NCBI GenBank assembly: GCA_003260025.2
Contig: QFZU02000063.1
Coordinates: forward strand, 1-64,000
Source of the DNA: Microbispora triticiradicis
GTDB lineage: Bacteria; Actinomycetota; Actinomycetes; Streptosporangiales; Streptosporangiaceae
Length of the DNA stretch: 64,000 bases
Direction: 5' to 3'
The translations under genes were made by a program, and so were the position numbers. A model generated the notes under the pieces. It was not told the origin of the DNA. It searched no databases and saw only the letters and a program-made list of their open reading frames with translations. This document shows positions 8,543 through 16,675 of this stretch, piece by piece; the first letter of the stretch is position 1; the number at the start of each line of letters is the position of its first letter.

Positions 8543-9118
8543 TCAGCGCTGGGCGGCCGTCAGCATCTTGAGCGCGTGCTCCACGAGGGTGACGAGCACG
8601 ACCTTCGCCGAGGCGCGCCGCCGTACGTCGCAGAGCAGAACGGGCACCTCCGGATCGAGGTCGAGGGCGATCCGCACGTCGTCGGCCTCGTGCCGGTCCG
8701 CCCCGTCGAAGCAGTTCACCGCCACGATGAACGGCGTGCCGCGCTGCTCGAAGTAGTCGATGGACGGGAAGCAGTCGGTCAGCCTCCGGGTGTCGGCCAG
8801 CACGACCGCGCCGAGCGCGCCGTAGCTGAGCTCGTCCCACATGAACCAGAAGCGCTCCTGCCCGGGGGTGCCGAACAGGTAGACCACCAGGCCTTCCCTG
8901 ATGGTGATGCGTCCGAAGTCCATCGCGACCGTGGTGGTCGTCTTGGCTTCCACGCCGTCGGTGTCGTCGACGCCGACGCTGCGGTCGGACAGCACCTCCT
9001 CCGTACGGAGGGGGCGAATCTCGCTGATCGCGCCGACCAGCGTGGTCTTGCCGACGCCGAAGCCGCCGGCCACCAATATCTTGAGGGCGACCGGCTCCTC
9101 AGAGGGCGCGAAGGCCAT
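8543..9118 (-). CDS. Conservon GTP-binding protein (CvnD type)
   Basis: This 191-aa small GTPase-like protein has a P-loop GGFGVGKTTL, the G3 motif FGTPGQER and a G4 region VAVNCFDGA, where Cys-Phe replaces the Lys of NKxD, as is common in this family. It is the last gene of a four-gene conservon (cvnABCD), a set conserved in Streptomyces and relatives in which sensor kinase, roadblock, DUF742 and GTPase are thought to form a membrane complex resembling a G-protein receptor. Its start overlaps the DUF742 gene by 20 bp, which suggests translational coupling. No P450 gene follows, unlike some Streptomyces conservons. Confidence 0.93.
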   Translation of the reverse strand: MAFAPSEEPVALKILVAGGFGVGKTTLVGAISEIRPLRTEEVLSDRSVGVDDTDGVEAKTTTTVAMDFGRITIREGLVVYLFGTPGQERFWFMWDELSYGALGAVVLADTRRLTDCFPSIDYFEQRGTPFIVAVNCFDGADRHEADDVRIALDLDPEVPVLLCDVRRRASAKVVLVTLVEHALKMLTAAQR

Positions 9119-9464
9119 TGATCACTTCCTTGAGAATGCGCTCGCTTGGCAGCGGCGCCACTTTGCCCGGAGCCCGTGCCTCGACGAGTCCCAGATCGAG
9201 CAGATCCCCGATCAGGACGCGGACCACGCCCAGGGGCAGGTCGATGTCGGACGCGATGTCCGCCACCGACGCGCCGCGGCGCGCGAGGTCGAGGATCCGC
9301 CGCTGCTCGGGACCTATCCCGGACAGGTCCCTGCGTGAACCCGTGGTGGTCACCATCGTGATGAGATCGAGTTTCGCGCCGGAGGGCCGCGCCCGGCCCC
9401 CTGTCAGCGCGTAGGGCCGGACCAAAGGCCCGGCCTCCTCGTCCATCCATTGGGGTCCCGTCAT
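9099..9464 (-). CDS. DUF742 protein (CvnC type)
   Basis: This 121-aa protein begins with the family motif GPLVRPYALTGGR and continues with a winged-helix-like part: ILDLARRGASVADIASDIDL, then LGVVRVLIGDLLDLGLV. DUF742 proteins occur in conservons between the roadblock protein and the GTPase and are thought to act as adaptors, possibly binding DNA or partner proteins. The gene overlaps the GTPase gene by 20 bp and starts 13 bp after the roadblock gene. Confidence 0.92.
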   Translation of the reverse strand: MTGPQWMDEEAGPLVRPYALTGGRARPSGAKLDLITMVTTTGSRRDLSGIGPEQRRILDLARRGASVADIASDIDLPLGVVRVLIGDLLDLGLVEARAPGKVAPLPSERILKEVINGLRAL

Positions 9465-9477
9465 ATGCGCGCCCGTC

Positions 9478-9885
9478 TCACGGGGAGATCCGGCGCGGGT
9501 TGGTGGAGATGTGCTGGCCCACGCGCTTGACCAGCATCGCCATCTCGTACGCGATGTGGCCGACGTCGGCGTCGGAAGCGGCCAGGACGGCCAGGCAGGT
9601 GCCCTGCCCGGCGGCGGTGACGAAGAGGAACGCCGCCTCCATCTCCACGATGGTCTGCCGCACCTCGCCGCCGCCGAAGTGCCGCCCGGCGCCCCTGGCC
9701 AGGCTCTGGAACCCGGCGGCGACCGCCGACAGGTGCTCCGCGTCCTCCCGGCTCAGCCCCTGGGAGGCTCCCACGACGAGGCCGTCGGTGGAGAGGATCA
9801 CCGCCTGGCGGACGGCGGCGACCCTGCTGATGAGATCGTCGAGCAGCCAGTTCAGTTCGCCGGTCGACGTCGCTTTGCCGGTCAT
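9478..9885 (-). CDS. Roadblock/LC7 protein (CvnB type)
   Basis: The 135-aa protein carries one roadblock/LC7 domain: a starting helix ELNWLLDDLISRVAAVRQAV, the strand pair ILSTDGLVVGASQGL, a central helix HLSAVAAGFQSLARGA, and the end VGHIAYEMAMLVKRVGQ. Roadblock proteins regulate small GTPases, so in this conservon it probably acts on the GTPase at 8543-9118. Its ATG overlaps the kinase stop codon by 4 bp (ATGA), so it is probably translated by coupling. Confidence 0.93.
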   Translation of the reverse strand: MTGKATSTGELNWLLDDLISRVAAVRQAVILSTDGLVVGASQGLSREDAEHLSAVAAGFQSLARGAGRHFGGGEVRQTIVEMEAAFLFVTAAGQGTCLAVLAASDADVGHIAYEMAMLVKRVGQHISTNPRRISP

Positions 9886-12488
9886 GCGTCACCCTTCTCG
9901 CCGTGCGTGTTGTGTGCGTGGTCACCGGGTGCTACCCCACCCGGCTGGTCGGAGTCCTCCCGGCCCCGGCGCGCTCCGCTCTGGAAGGCGGCGAACACGG
10001 CCCTGGCCTCCTCGGGCGACCGCTCCTCCATCGGAGGGGCGGACAGCGGCGGCTGCGTGGACGGGGTGCGTAGCTGCGGAGCGATGTTGGCCTGGCGGAC
10101 CCGGCGCGGCAGACCGGCGTGGGTCCCGTGGGGCGCCGACCCCCTGGCCCGGGACGCGGTGCCGTTCGGTGCGCCGTTCCCCGCGCCATTTCCCGAGCCG
10201 TTCGCGGGGGCCGGCTCCGGCATGGAGACGGGTGTGGGCACGGGTGTGGGCACGGGTGTGGGGAACGGTGTCGGGACGGGCGTGGGGATGGACGTGGGGG
10301 CGGGCGGAGCCTCGCGCATCGAGGAGGGTACGGCCTCGGTCCGCAGGGCGGCCGGGGTGAAGAACGGGGACGACTCGGGGAACTCCGAGGCTCCGCCGGG
10401 CTCCCACACCCGTCCCGCGACGGCCTCGCGCAGCGTCGGCGGCGTGGTCTCGGGCGCGGTCTCCGGGAATCTCTCCGGGAAGGTGTCCGGCACGGTGTCC
10501 GGCACCCTGTCCGGCACCGTCTCGTGCACGGCCCTCGGCATCGGCTTGGCGTGGGCGCCGCGGGGGGCGGGCGGCCCCTCGATCGCCGCGGGCGCGCCGT
10601 CCTCCACGACCAGGGTGCGGGGGATGAGCACGATCCCCGTCGTCCCGCCGAACGGCGACCCGCGCAGCACCACCCTGATTCCGTGCCGGGCGGCGAGCTG
10701 GCTGACGACGAAGAGCCCGAGCCTGTCGCTGTCGGCCAGGTCGAACTCCGGCGGGTCGGTCAGCCGCGCGTTGATCTCGTCGTACTCCTCGGGCGAGAGG
10801 CCCAGGCCGCGGTCCTCGACCTCGATCGCGAGCCCGTTGGCGACGAGCTCCCCGCGGACCTCCACCCGGGTGTGCGGCGGCGAGAAGACGGTGGCGTTCT
10901 CGATCAGCTCGGCGATCAGGTGGACGAGGTCGGCCACGGACGCGCCCATGAGGGTGGCGGCCGGCATCGGCGCCATCGTGACCCGGGTGTAGTCCTCCAC
11001 CTCGGAGATCGCCGCCCGGACCACGTCGATGAGCGGCACCGGCTTGCGCCAGGCGCGTCCCGGCGTGGCCCCGGAGAGGATGATCAGGCCTTCCGCGTGC
11101 CGCCGCATGCGGGTGGTGAGGTGGTCGAGCCGGAACAGGTCCTCCAGCGCCTCCGGGTCCTCGGCCCGGCGCTGCATCGAGTCGAGCAGCGTGAGCTGGC
11201 GGTGCAGCAGGGTCTGCTTGCGCCGGGCCAGGTTGAGGAAGACCTGGCCGACGCCGCGGCGGAGGGCGGCCTGACCGACGGCCGCCTCGACGGCGGTGCG
11301 CTGCACGGAGCCGAACGCGTGGGCGACGTCCTCGACCTCGCTGGACCCCGTCGCGTTGATCGGGGGCGCCTCGGCCTCGACGTCCACCTCCTCGCCGCGC
11401 CGCAGCTTCTCGACGACGCGCGGCAGCCGTACGTCGGCGAGGTCGAGCGCGGCGTCGCGCAGCCCGGCGAGGTCGCGGGCGAGACGGCGGCCGAACCGTA
11501 CGGAGAAGATGATCGTCGTCACGATGACGACGAGGCCGAGCCCTCCGGCGACCAGGATGCGGAGCAGGATCCCGGTCGCGACCGAGGTGGCGTTCGTGTT
11601 GAGCGCGTCCGACGCCTTCACCCGGGCCGAGTCGAGCCTGAGGATCAACTGGTCGACGGTCGGCGACCACTTCTGGGCCTCCGGCGGGACCGGCCCGCCG
11701 GTGCGCACCCGGTTGACGAGCAGGTTCTCCAGCGCCGTGAAGCGGTCGAACAGCGGTGAGGTGAGTTCCTGCTCGTACGGCGCGCGCATGTCACCGGTGA
11801 GGACTGTGCGGTTCTTCCGGTAGAGGAAGCGGCGGGTGGACACCCACTCGCTGAACGCGGTCTGCTCCTCGCCGGTCATCACGCCGCTGGCCAGCGCGCC
11901 GCGGATGAGGGCGTCCTCACGGCTGATCATCTCGTGCGCGTTGCCCATCCCCTGCATCGCGCTGGCCTGCTGGAAGACGGTCAGGTCGGGGACCGAGACC
12001 AGCCTCTCGTACAGCGCGAACATGTCATCCATGATCGCGTTGTAGGAGTTGATGGCGTACAGCCGGTCCATCTGGCCGAGCGAGACGGACTCCCGGATCG
12101 AGGGCAGGCGTTCGAGGGAGGACAGCAGGGACTCCAGGGGCGCCACGAGGTCCTCGCCCATGGCGTCACGGGTGGAGTCCTCGCCGGCGGTCCTCCGGAA
12201 CCTGTCCACCGAGGCGGTGGTCTTGGCCTGCTGGGCGGTGAGGGCGGCGGAGTTCGTCTGGCCGCTGCTCAGCACTCCCGCGGTGAGTGCGCGTTCGGCC
12301 TGGATCTGCAGCCCGAGGTCGGTGGAGGCGATGCCCACGGTGTCGTACAGCGTCTTGGAACGCATGAGGATGACGCCGTCGCCGACCGTGAGTTTTAGGG
12401 CAAACCCCCACATAGCACTCAACATGAGCAATGGTAGGAGCAGCAGTAAGAAGATCTTGAACCGAATCGAGCGGTTTTTTGAACCCAT
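9882..12488 (-). CDS. Nitrate-sensor-like histidine kinase (CvnA type)
   Basis: This 868-aa membrane kinase leads the conservon. Order: helix 1 (about residues 10-35), an extracytoplasmic nitrate/nitrite-sensor-like helical domain (about 40-300), helix 2 within ILVAGGLGLVVIVTTIIF, a HAMP-like linker, then an HATPase domain with N box ELIENATVFSP, G1 VEDRGLGLSPEEY and a final glycine segment GSPFGGTTG. No classic DHp phospho-acceptor His is obvious. About 270 C-terminal residues are disordered and rich in Pro, Thr and Glu, with tandem PTPVPTP and PDTVPDT repeats visible in the DNA near 10230-10290 and 10460-10530. ATG 12488 is preferred for AGGAG 8 nt upstream over the ATG at 12524. Confidence 0.92.
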   Translation of the reverse strand: MGSKNRSIRFKIFLLLLLPLLMLSAMWGFALKLTVGDGVILMRSKTLYDTVGIASTDLGLQIQAERALTAGVLSSGQTNSAALTAQQAKTTASVDRFRRTAGEDSTRDAMGEDLVAPLESLLSSLERLPSIRESVSLGQMDRLYAINSYNAIMDDMFALYERLVSVPDLTVFQQASAMQGMGNAHEMISREDALIRGALASGVMTGEEQTAFSEWVSTRRFLYRKNRTVLTGDMRAPYEQELTSPLFDRFTALENLLVNRVRTGGPVPPEAQKWSPTVDQLILRLDSARVKASDALNTNATSVATGILLRILVAGGLGLVVIVTTIIFSVRFGRRLARDLAGLRDAALDLADVRLPRVVEKLRRGEEVDVEAEAPPINATGSSEVEDVAHAFGSVQRTAVEAAVGQAALRRGVGQVFLNLARRKQTLLHRQLTLLDSMQRRAEDPEALEDLFRLDHLTTRMRRHAEGLIILSGATPGRAWRKPVPLIDVVRAAISEVEDYTRVTMAPMPAATLMGASVADLVHLIAELIENATVFSPPHTRVEVRGELVANGLAIEVEDRGLGLSPEEYDEINARLTDPPEFDLADSDRLGLFVVSQLAARHGIRVVLRGSPFGGTTGIVLIPRTLVVEDGAPAAIEGPPAPRGAHAKPMPRAVHETVPDRVPDTVPDTFPERFPETAPETTPPTLREAVAGRVWEPGGASEFPESSPFFTPAALRTEAVPSSMREAPPAPTSIPTPVPTPFPTPVPTPVPTPVSMPEPAPANGSGNGAGNGAPNGTASRARGSAPHGTHAGLPRRVRQANIAPQLRTPSTQPPLSAPPMEERSPEEARAVFAAFQSGARRGREDSDQPGGVAPGDHAHNTHGEKGDA

Positions 12489-12600
12489 ATGGCCACTCCT
12501 GCAGTGCTGGAGGCTGTGCCGCATTTATGGGGGAATGCACCTCCGGAAGATCGCACAGAAGGCTAGCACCGATACACTCGCCGCGCAGGGGGAGGAAACG

Positions 12601-13413
12601 ATGATTACAGTGATCACTGGGGCTGGTGCCGGAATCGGTGCAGCTTCCGCCCTTGATCTCGCTCGGCGAGGTCATCAAATCGTGCTCATCGGGCGTACCC
12701 CCGAGAGGCTGCGCGCCGTCGCGGACCGGGCCGCGGAGGCCGGCGGTGCCCGCCCGGACACCCTCGTGGCCGACTTCTCCTCCCTCGACCAGGTGCGCCG
12801 GCTGGCCGCGGAACTGCTGGCCCGGTACGACCGCATCGACGTGCTGGTCAACAACGCGGGCGTCATGTCGCCCGACCGGCGGACGACGGTGGACGGCAAC
12901 GAGTTGATGATCCAGGTCAACCATCTGGCGCCGTTCCTGCTCACGAACCTGCTCGCCGACCGCCTCGCGGCGTCGTCGGCCCGGGTCGTCACCACCTCGT
13001 CGCGGGCCGCCAAGACCGGCCGCCTCGACCCCGCCGACCTGTCCAGGGAACGGCGGCGCTGGAACGGCTGGCTGCAGTACGGCGACTCCAAGCAGGCCAA
13101 CGCGTTGTTCACCGTGTCGCTCGCCGAGCGCGGGCTGGCCGCCACCTGCCTGCACCCGGGAGTGCTGAAGACGTCCTTCGCGGACGGCACGCTCTTCATG
13201 AAGATGGTGTGGCGCGTTCCCGGGGTCGGCGAGCCGCCCGAGGCCGGCGCCGCCAGGATCGTCCACCTCGCCACCCACTCCGACGGCGTGGACCACCCGG
13301 GCCGCTACTTCGTCAAGAACGCCCCCGCGCGGGTGCCGAAGACGATGTCCGACCCCGCCCTCGCGGCCGCCCTCTGGGACGCCAGCGCCGCCGCCACCGG
13401 ACTGTCAGGCTGA
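12601..13413 (+). CDS. Short-chain dehydrogenase/reductase
   Basis: This 270-aa classical SDR has a TGAGAGIG nucleotide loop near the N-terminus, the NNAG strand (VLVNNAGVMS), a catalytic Ser in TTSSRAA and the YxxxK pair in QYGDSKQAN. It is inferred to be an NAD(P)-dependent oxidoreductase; the sequence resembles retinol dehydrogenase-like or protochlorophyllide reductase-like SDRs, and the substrate is unknown. ATG 12601 has GGGGAGGAAAC upstream. The stop overlaps the end of the convergent XRE regulator gene by 9 bp. Confidence 0.93.
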   Translation: MITVITGAGAGIGAASALDLARRGHQIVLIGRTPERLRAVADRAAEAGGARPDTLVADFSSLDQVRRLAAELLARYDRIDVLVNNAGVMSPDRRTTVDGNELMIQVNHLAPFLLTNLLADRLAASSARVVTTSSRAAKTGRLDPADLSRERRRWNGWLQYGDSKQANALFTVSLAERGLAATCLHPGVLKTSFADGTLFMKMVWRVPGVGEPPEAGAARIVHLATHSDGVDHPGRYFVKNAPARVPKTMSDPALAAALWDASAAATGLSG

Positions 13414-14265
13414 GCTGCCGAGAGACCCTGTGTTCAGAGCCTGGGTGCCGAGGACGGTGATCAGCGCGAGGCGCTCGGCGTCCTCGGTGCCTGGCTCGGC
13501 CGTGTAGACCATGACGCGCAGGTCGCTGCCCGCCACGGTGAGCACGTCGCAGTCGAGCGTCACGGCGCCCGCCTCCGGGTGGTCGATCGTCTTGCGGGCG
13601 GCCTGGTGGTGCCCGGCGACGCCGGTCTCCCACAGTTGGGCGAACCTGTCGCTGTTCGCGAGCAGGTCCGCCACCAGTCGCTTGAGCCGCTGGTCGGCGG
13701 GGTAGCGGGCGGTGGCCGCCCGCAGGTCGCCCACCAGGGCCGCCTCCAGTTCGCGCCGTGACACGGTGGTGTGCCGCACCCGGTCGTTCAGCCCGAGGAA
13801 GGTGCGCCACACCCCGTTGCGCCGACGGCCGAGCCGGTCGGAGGGGTCGCCCATGAGCGCGGCGTAGGGCTGGTTCGCCTGGAGCAGCGTCCAGGTGGCG
13901 TCGAAGACCGCGACGGGGGAGCCGGTCAGCCGGTCGAGCAGGCGCTGCACGCTCGGGGTGATGTGCGTGGGCACGGTGCCGGGCCCCGGCGACCGGAGCC
14001 CGGCCAGTTGGAAGAGGTGCGCGCGCTCGGCGTCCGACAGCCGCAGGGCCCGGGCGAGGGACTCGACGACCTGGTGTGACGGATTGGCGGCCCGGCCCTG
14101 CTCCAGGCGGGTCACATAGTCCACGGAGATCCCGGCCAGCAGGGCCAGTTCCTCGCGGCGGAGCCCCGGCGCGCGCCGCTGCCCCCCTGTGGGGAGTCCC
14201 GCCGCCTCCGGTGCGACCCGGTCGCGCCACCGGCGCACGGCCTGCCCGAATTCCGACGTCGCCAT
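13405..14265 (-). CDS. XRE regulator with MmyB-like ligand domain
   Basis: This 286-aa protein has a helix-turn-helix in the family opening APGLRREELALLAGISVDYVTRLEQGR and a C-terminal MmyB-like PAS-type domain (about residues 105-275, containing VAVFDATWTLLQANQPYAAL). Such regulators are numerous in actinomycetes and often control a neighbouring oxidoreductase gene. It diverges from the SDR at 14400, separated by 134 bp, so that SDR is the likely target. A bound fatty-acid-like ligand is known for some MmyB proteins; here it is only an inference. Confidence 0.9.
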   Translation of the reverse strand: MATSEFGQAVRRWRDRVAPEAAGLPTGGQRRAPGLRREELALLAGISVDYVTRLEQGRAANPSHQVVESLARALRLSDAERAHLFQLAGLRSPGPGTVPTHITPSVQRLLDRLTGSPVAVFDATWTLLQANQPYAALMGDPSDRLGRRRNGVWRTFLGLNDRVRHTTVSRRELEAALVGDLRAATARYPADQRLKRLVADLLANSDRFAQLWETGVAGHHQAARKTIDHPEAGAVTLDCDVLTVAGSDLRVMVYTAEPGTEDAERLALITVLGTQALNTGSLGSSA

Positions 14266-14399
14266 GCCGCCAGTCTGCCCGTTCCGGCCAGGACCCGCGT
14301 GGTACCGGCAGTCCCAGGAAGACCGGACGACTGGCCCGGCCGCGGAGTCGTCCCGGAGGCTGGGGGCACTAACACGGCAACCGAAAGGAACACGCGGTC

Positions 14400-15176
14400 A
14401 TGAGCAGGCTCGCACTCGTCACCGGCGCCACCTCCGGGATTGGCAGGGCCTTCGCCGCGCGCCTGGCCGCCGACGGCTACGACCTGGTGGTCGTGGGCCG
14501 GCGGCAGGAGCGTCTGGAGGAGTTCGCCGCCTCGCACCCCGAAGCCGGGATCCGGACCGTGGCCGCCGACCTGTCCACCGACGAGGGCATCGACACGGTG
14601 GCCGGGATCTGCGCGGACGAGCCGCTCGACCTGCTCGTCAACAACGCCGGCGTCGCCCACTACATGCCGCTGGCCGAGCTTCCCGCGGACAAGGCCAGAG
14701 AGCTCGTGCACGTCAAGGTCGTCGCCCCGACCATGCTCGCCCGGGCCGCCGTCGCGGGCATGCGGGAGCGGGGCGGCGGCGCGATCGTCAACGTGGCCGG
14801 CATGATCGCCTTCAGCGGCCCGGCACCGCACTCCCAGATGCCCCGCCGCGCCGTCTACGCCGGGACCCTGGCCCACCTCGTCGCGATGTCCCAGACCCTG
14901 AGCGCGGAGCTGGAGGGCACGGGAGTCGCCGTACAGGTGTTGTGCCCGGGCGTGGTGGCCACCGAGTTCCACGAGCGGCAGGGTCTCGACCTGAGCGCCG
15001 TGCCGCGGATGAGCGCCGACGACGTCGTGACGGCCTGCCTGCGCGGGCTGGAGCTGGGAGAGGTCGTCTGCGCACCCGGCGTCGAGGACGCCGGTCTCCT
15101 GGACGCGGTCTTCCGGGCCGAGCTCGCCGCCTTCGGAGGGCAGAGCCCCGAGCTCGCCACGCGCTATCGGGCCTAA
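14400..15176 (+). CDS. SDR-family protein lacking the catalytic lysine
   Basis: The 258-aa protein has the SDR nucleotide loop TGATSGIG and the NNAG strand (LLVNNAGVAHY), so it should bind NAD(P). The catalytic Tyr is present in RRAVYAGTLAHL, but the Lys expected four residues later is Leu, so the normal YxxxK proton relay is missing. The rest, including the conserved CPGVVATEFHERQ segment, is well kept, which argues for a functional but altered protein. AAAGGAA lies upstream of ATG 14400. It diverges from an MmyB-type XRE regulator, the likely controller. Confidence 0.85.
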   Translation: MSRLALVTGATSGIGRAFAARLAADGYDLVVVGRRQERLEEFAASHPEAGIRTVAADLSTDEGIDTVAGICADEPLDLLVNNAGVAHYMPLAELPADKARELVHVKVVAPTMLARAAVAGMRERGGGAIVNVAGMIAFSGPAPHSQMPRRAVYAGTLAHLVAMSQTLSAELEGTGVAVQVLCPGVVATEFHERQGLDLSAVPRMSADDVVTACLRGLELGEVVCAPGVEDAGLLDAVFRAELAAFGGQSPELATRYRA

Positions 15177-15242
15177 GAGTTCGGGGAGTGTTCGCCCGGG
15201 GTTGCGCCGGTGCTCACGGACGGGTGACTAGGGTCCGGCCGC

Positions 15243-16374
15243 ATGACCGTGACCGTTCCCGCGCGCACGTCCGGCACGGCGGCCCCCGCCCGCGACCCGC
15301 TGCTGGACAACGCCAAGTTCCTGGCCATCGTCCTCGTCGTCTCCGGGCACCTCGTGGAGGACCTGCGGGACGTCCCCGCGGCGCACGCGCTCTACTTCTA
15401 CGTCTACCTCTTCCACATGCCGCTGTTCATCGTGATCAGCGGCTACCTGTCGCGCAACTTCACGTTCTCCGCCGGCAAGGCGCGCAAGCTCATCAGCGGC
15501 CTGGCCGTGCCGTACGTCATCTTCGAGGTGGCATACTCGCTGCCCCGCTACTTCCTGTACGGCAAGCTGGAGATCAGCCTGCTCGACCCGTACTACCTGA
15601 CCTGGTTCCTGATGTCGCTGTTCCTCTGGCGGCTGTCCACCCCGGTCTGGCAGCAGTTGCGGCATCCTCTGGTGGTCGCGGTCGGGCTCTCGCTGCTGTC
15701 GGGGACGAGCGCGCTGCCGGACGAGCTGTCGATGAACCGCACCTTCGGCCTGCTGCCGTTCTACGTGCTCGGGCTCATGCTCACCCCCGGCCACCTGGAA
15801 CTGCTGCGAGGACGGGTCGCCGCGATCACGGGTGGCGCCGTGCTGGCCGCGGCGCTCGCCGGGGCCTTCGCCGTGCACCGGCTCGTGCCGACGGAGTGGA
15901 TCCGCTGGCGCCACTCCAACCACCAGATTCGGCGTGGACGACCTGACCGGCACCCTGATCAGGCTCGCCATGCTGGCGGCGGGCTTCCTGCTGGTCCTGG
16001 CGTTCCTCGCGCTCACCCCGGACCGCCGCACCTGGTTCTCCGGCCTCGGCGCCGCCACCATGTACGCCTACTTGCTGCACGGCTTCGCGGTGAAGGTCAC
16101 CGAGCGCTTCCACGACGCGCTCGTCAATCCGCTCGGCGTGGCGGCGATGGTCCTGCTGGGGGCCGTACTGGCGGCCGTGCTGTGCACCTCCCCGGTACGG
16201 CGGGCCTTCCGGTGGGCGGTGGAGCCGGACGTCTCCTGGGCGTTCACGACGCTGCGCCGGCCCAGCCGGCGGCCCGGTCACCGGCCCGGTAGGCGCAGGG
16301 CGGAACTCCAGCGTCCGTACGCACGTTTTCCGGGCGATGGTGCTGAACATGGCGAAGCGCGCAATCCGGGGTAG
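15243..16374 (+). pseudogene. Acyltransferase 3-family membrane protein, frameshifted
   Basis: The first frame (15243 to about 15927) encodes a typical acyltransferase 3 start: LDNAKFLAIVLVVSGHL, then FHMPLFIVISGYLSR with the family His, and several membrane helices. Near 15927 the frame is lost, and the next frame continues with matching helices (GVDDLTGTLIRLAM, MYAYLLHGFAVK) to 16374. Removing one A at about 15927 restores HQFGVDDL and a single protein of about 376 aa. This is either a real one-base insertion or a sequencing error. The family transfers acyl groups to sugars or other acceptors at the membrane. A TAGGGT box 8 nt before the ATG suggests a leaderless transcript. Confidence 0.75.
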
Positions 16375-16417
16375 CGTACGCATTCGCGGTGCGGCCAGAT
16401 GTGGTGAAAACGACGGG

Positions 16418-16627
16418 GTGACGCGGGTGGTCGGCAGACAGGGCAGGGTCACGGGCAGGATCGGTCCCGGCCTTGTCGGCGAGGTGATGGTGCCCATCCG
16501 CGGGGGTGTCGAGGCGTTCTACGCCTATCCGAGCGTCCCGGACGAGGAGATCCTGGTGGGGTCCATCGTCGTCGTCGTGGAGTATTCGCCCCCGCGCACT
16601 GTCTACGTCGCACGCGCGATCGTCTGA
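16418..16627 (+). CDS. Small NfeD-like protein, flotillin partner
   Basis: The product has 69 aa when read from GTG 16418; an earlier in-frame ATG at 16349 is possible but adds a tail unlike the family. The sequence GRQGRVTGRIGPGLVGEVMV followed by several beta strands ending in PPRTVYVA fits a short OB-fold like the soluble domain of NfeD proteins. It lies 48 bp before a flotillin-like gene, and NfeD and flotillin genes are commonly paired, so the two products probably work together at the membrane. Confidence 0.7.
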   Translation: MTRVVGRQGRVTGRIGPGLVGEVMVPIRGGVEAFYAYPSVPDEEILVGSIVVVVEYSPPRTVYVARAIV

Positions 16628-16675
16628 CCGGCACCCTCCTCCTCTCTCTTTCCCCCCACTTGGACGGAGGCTCCC

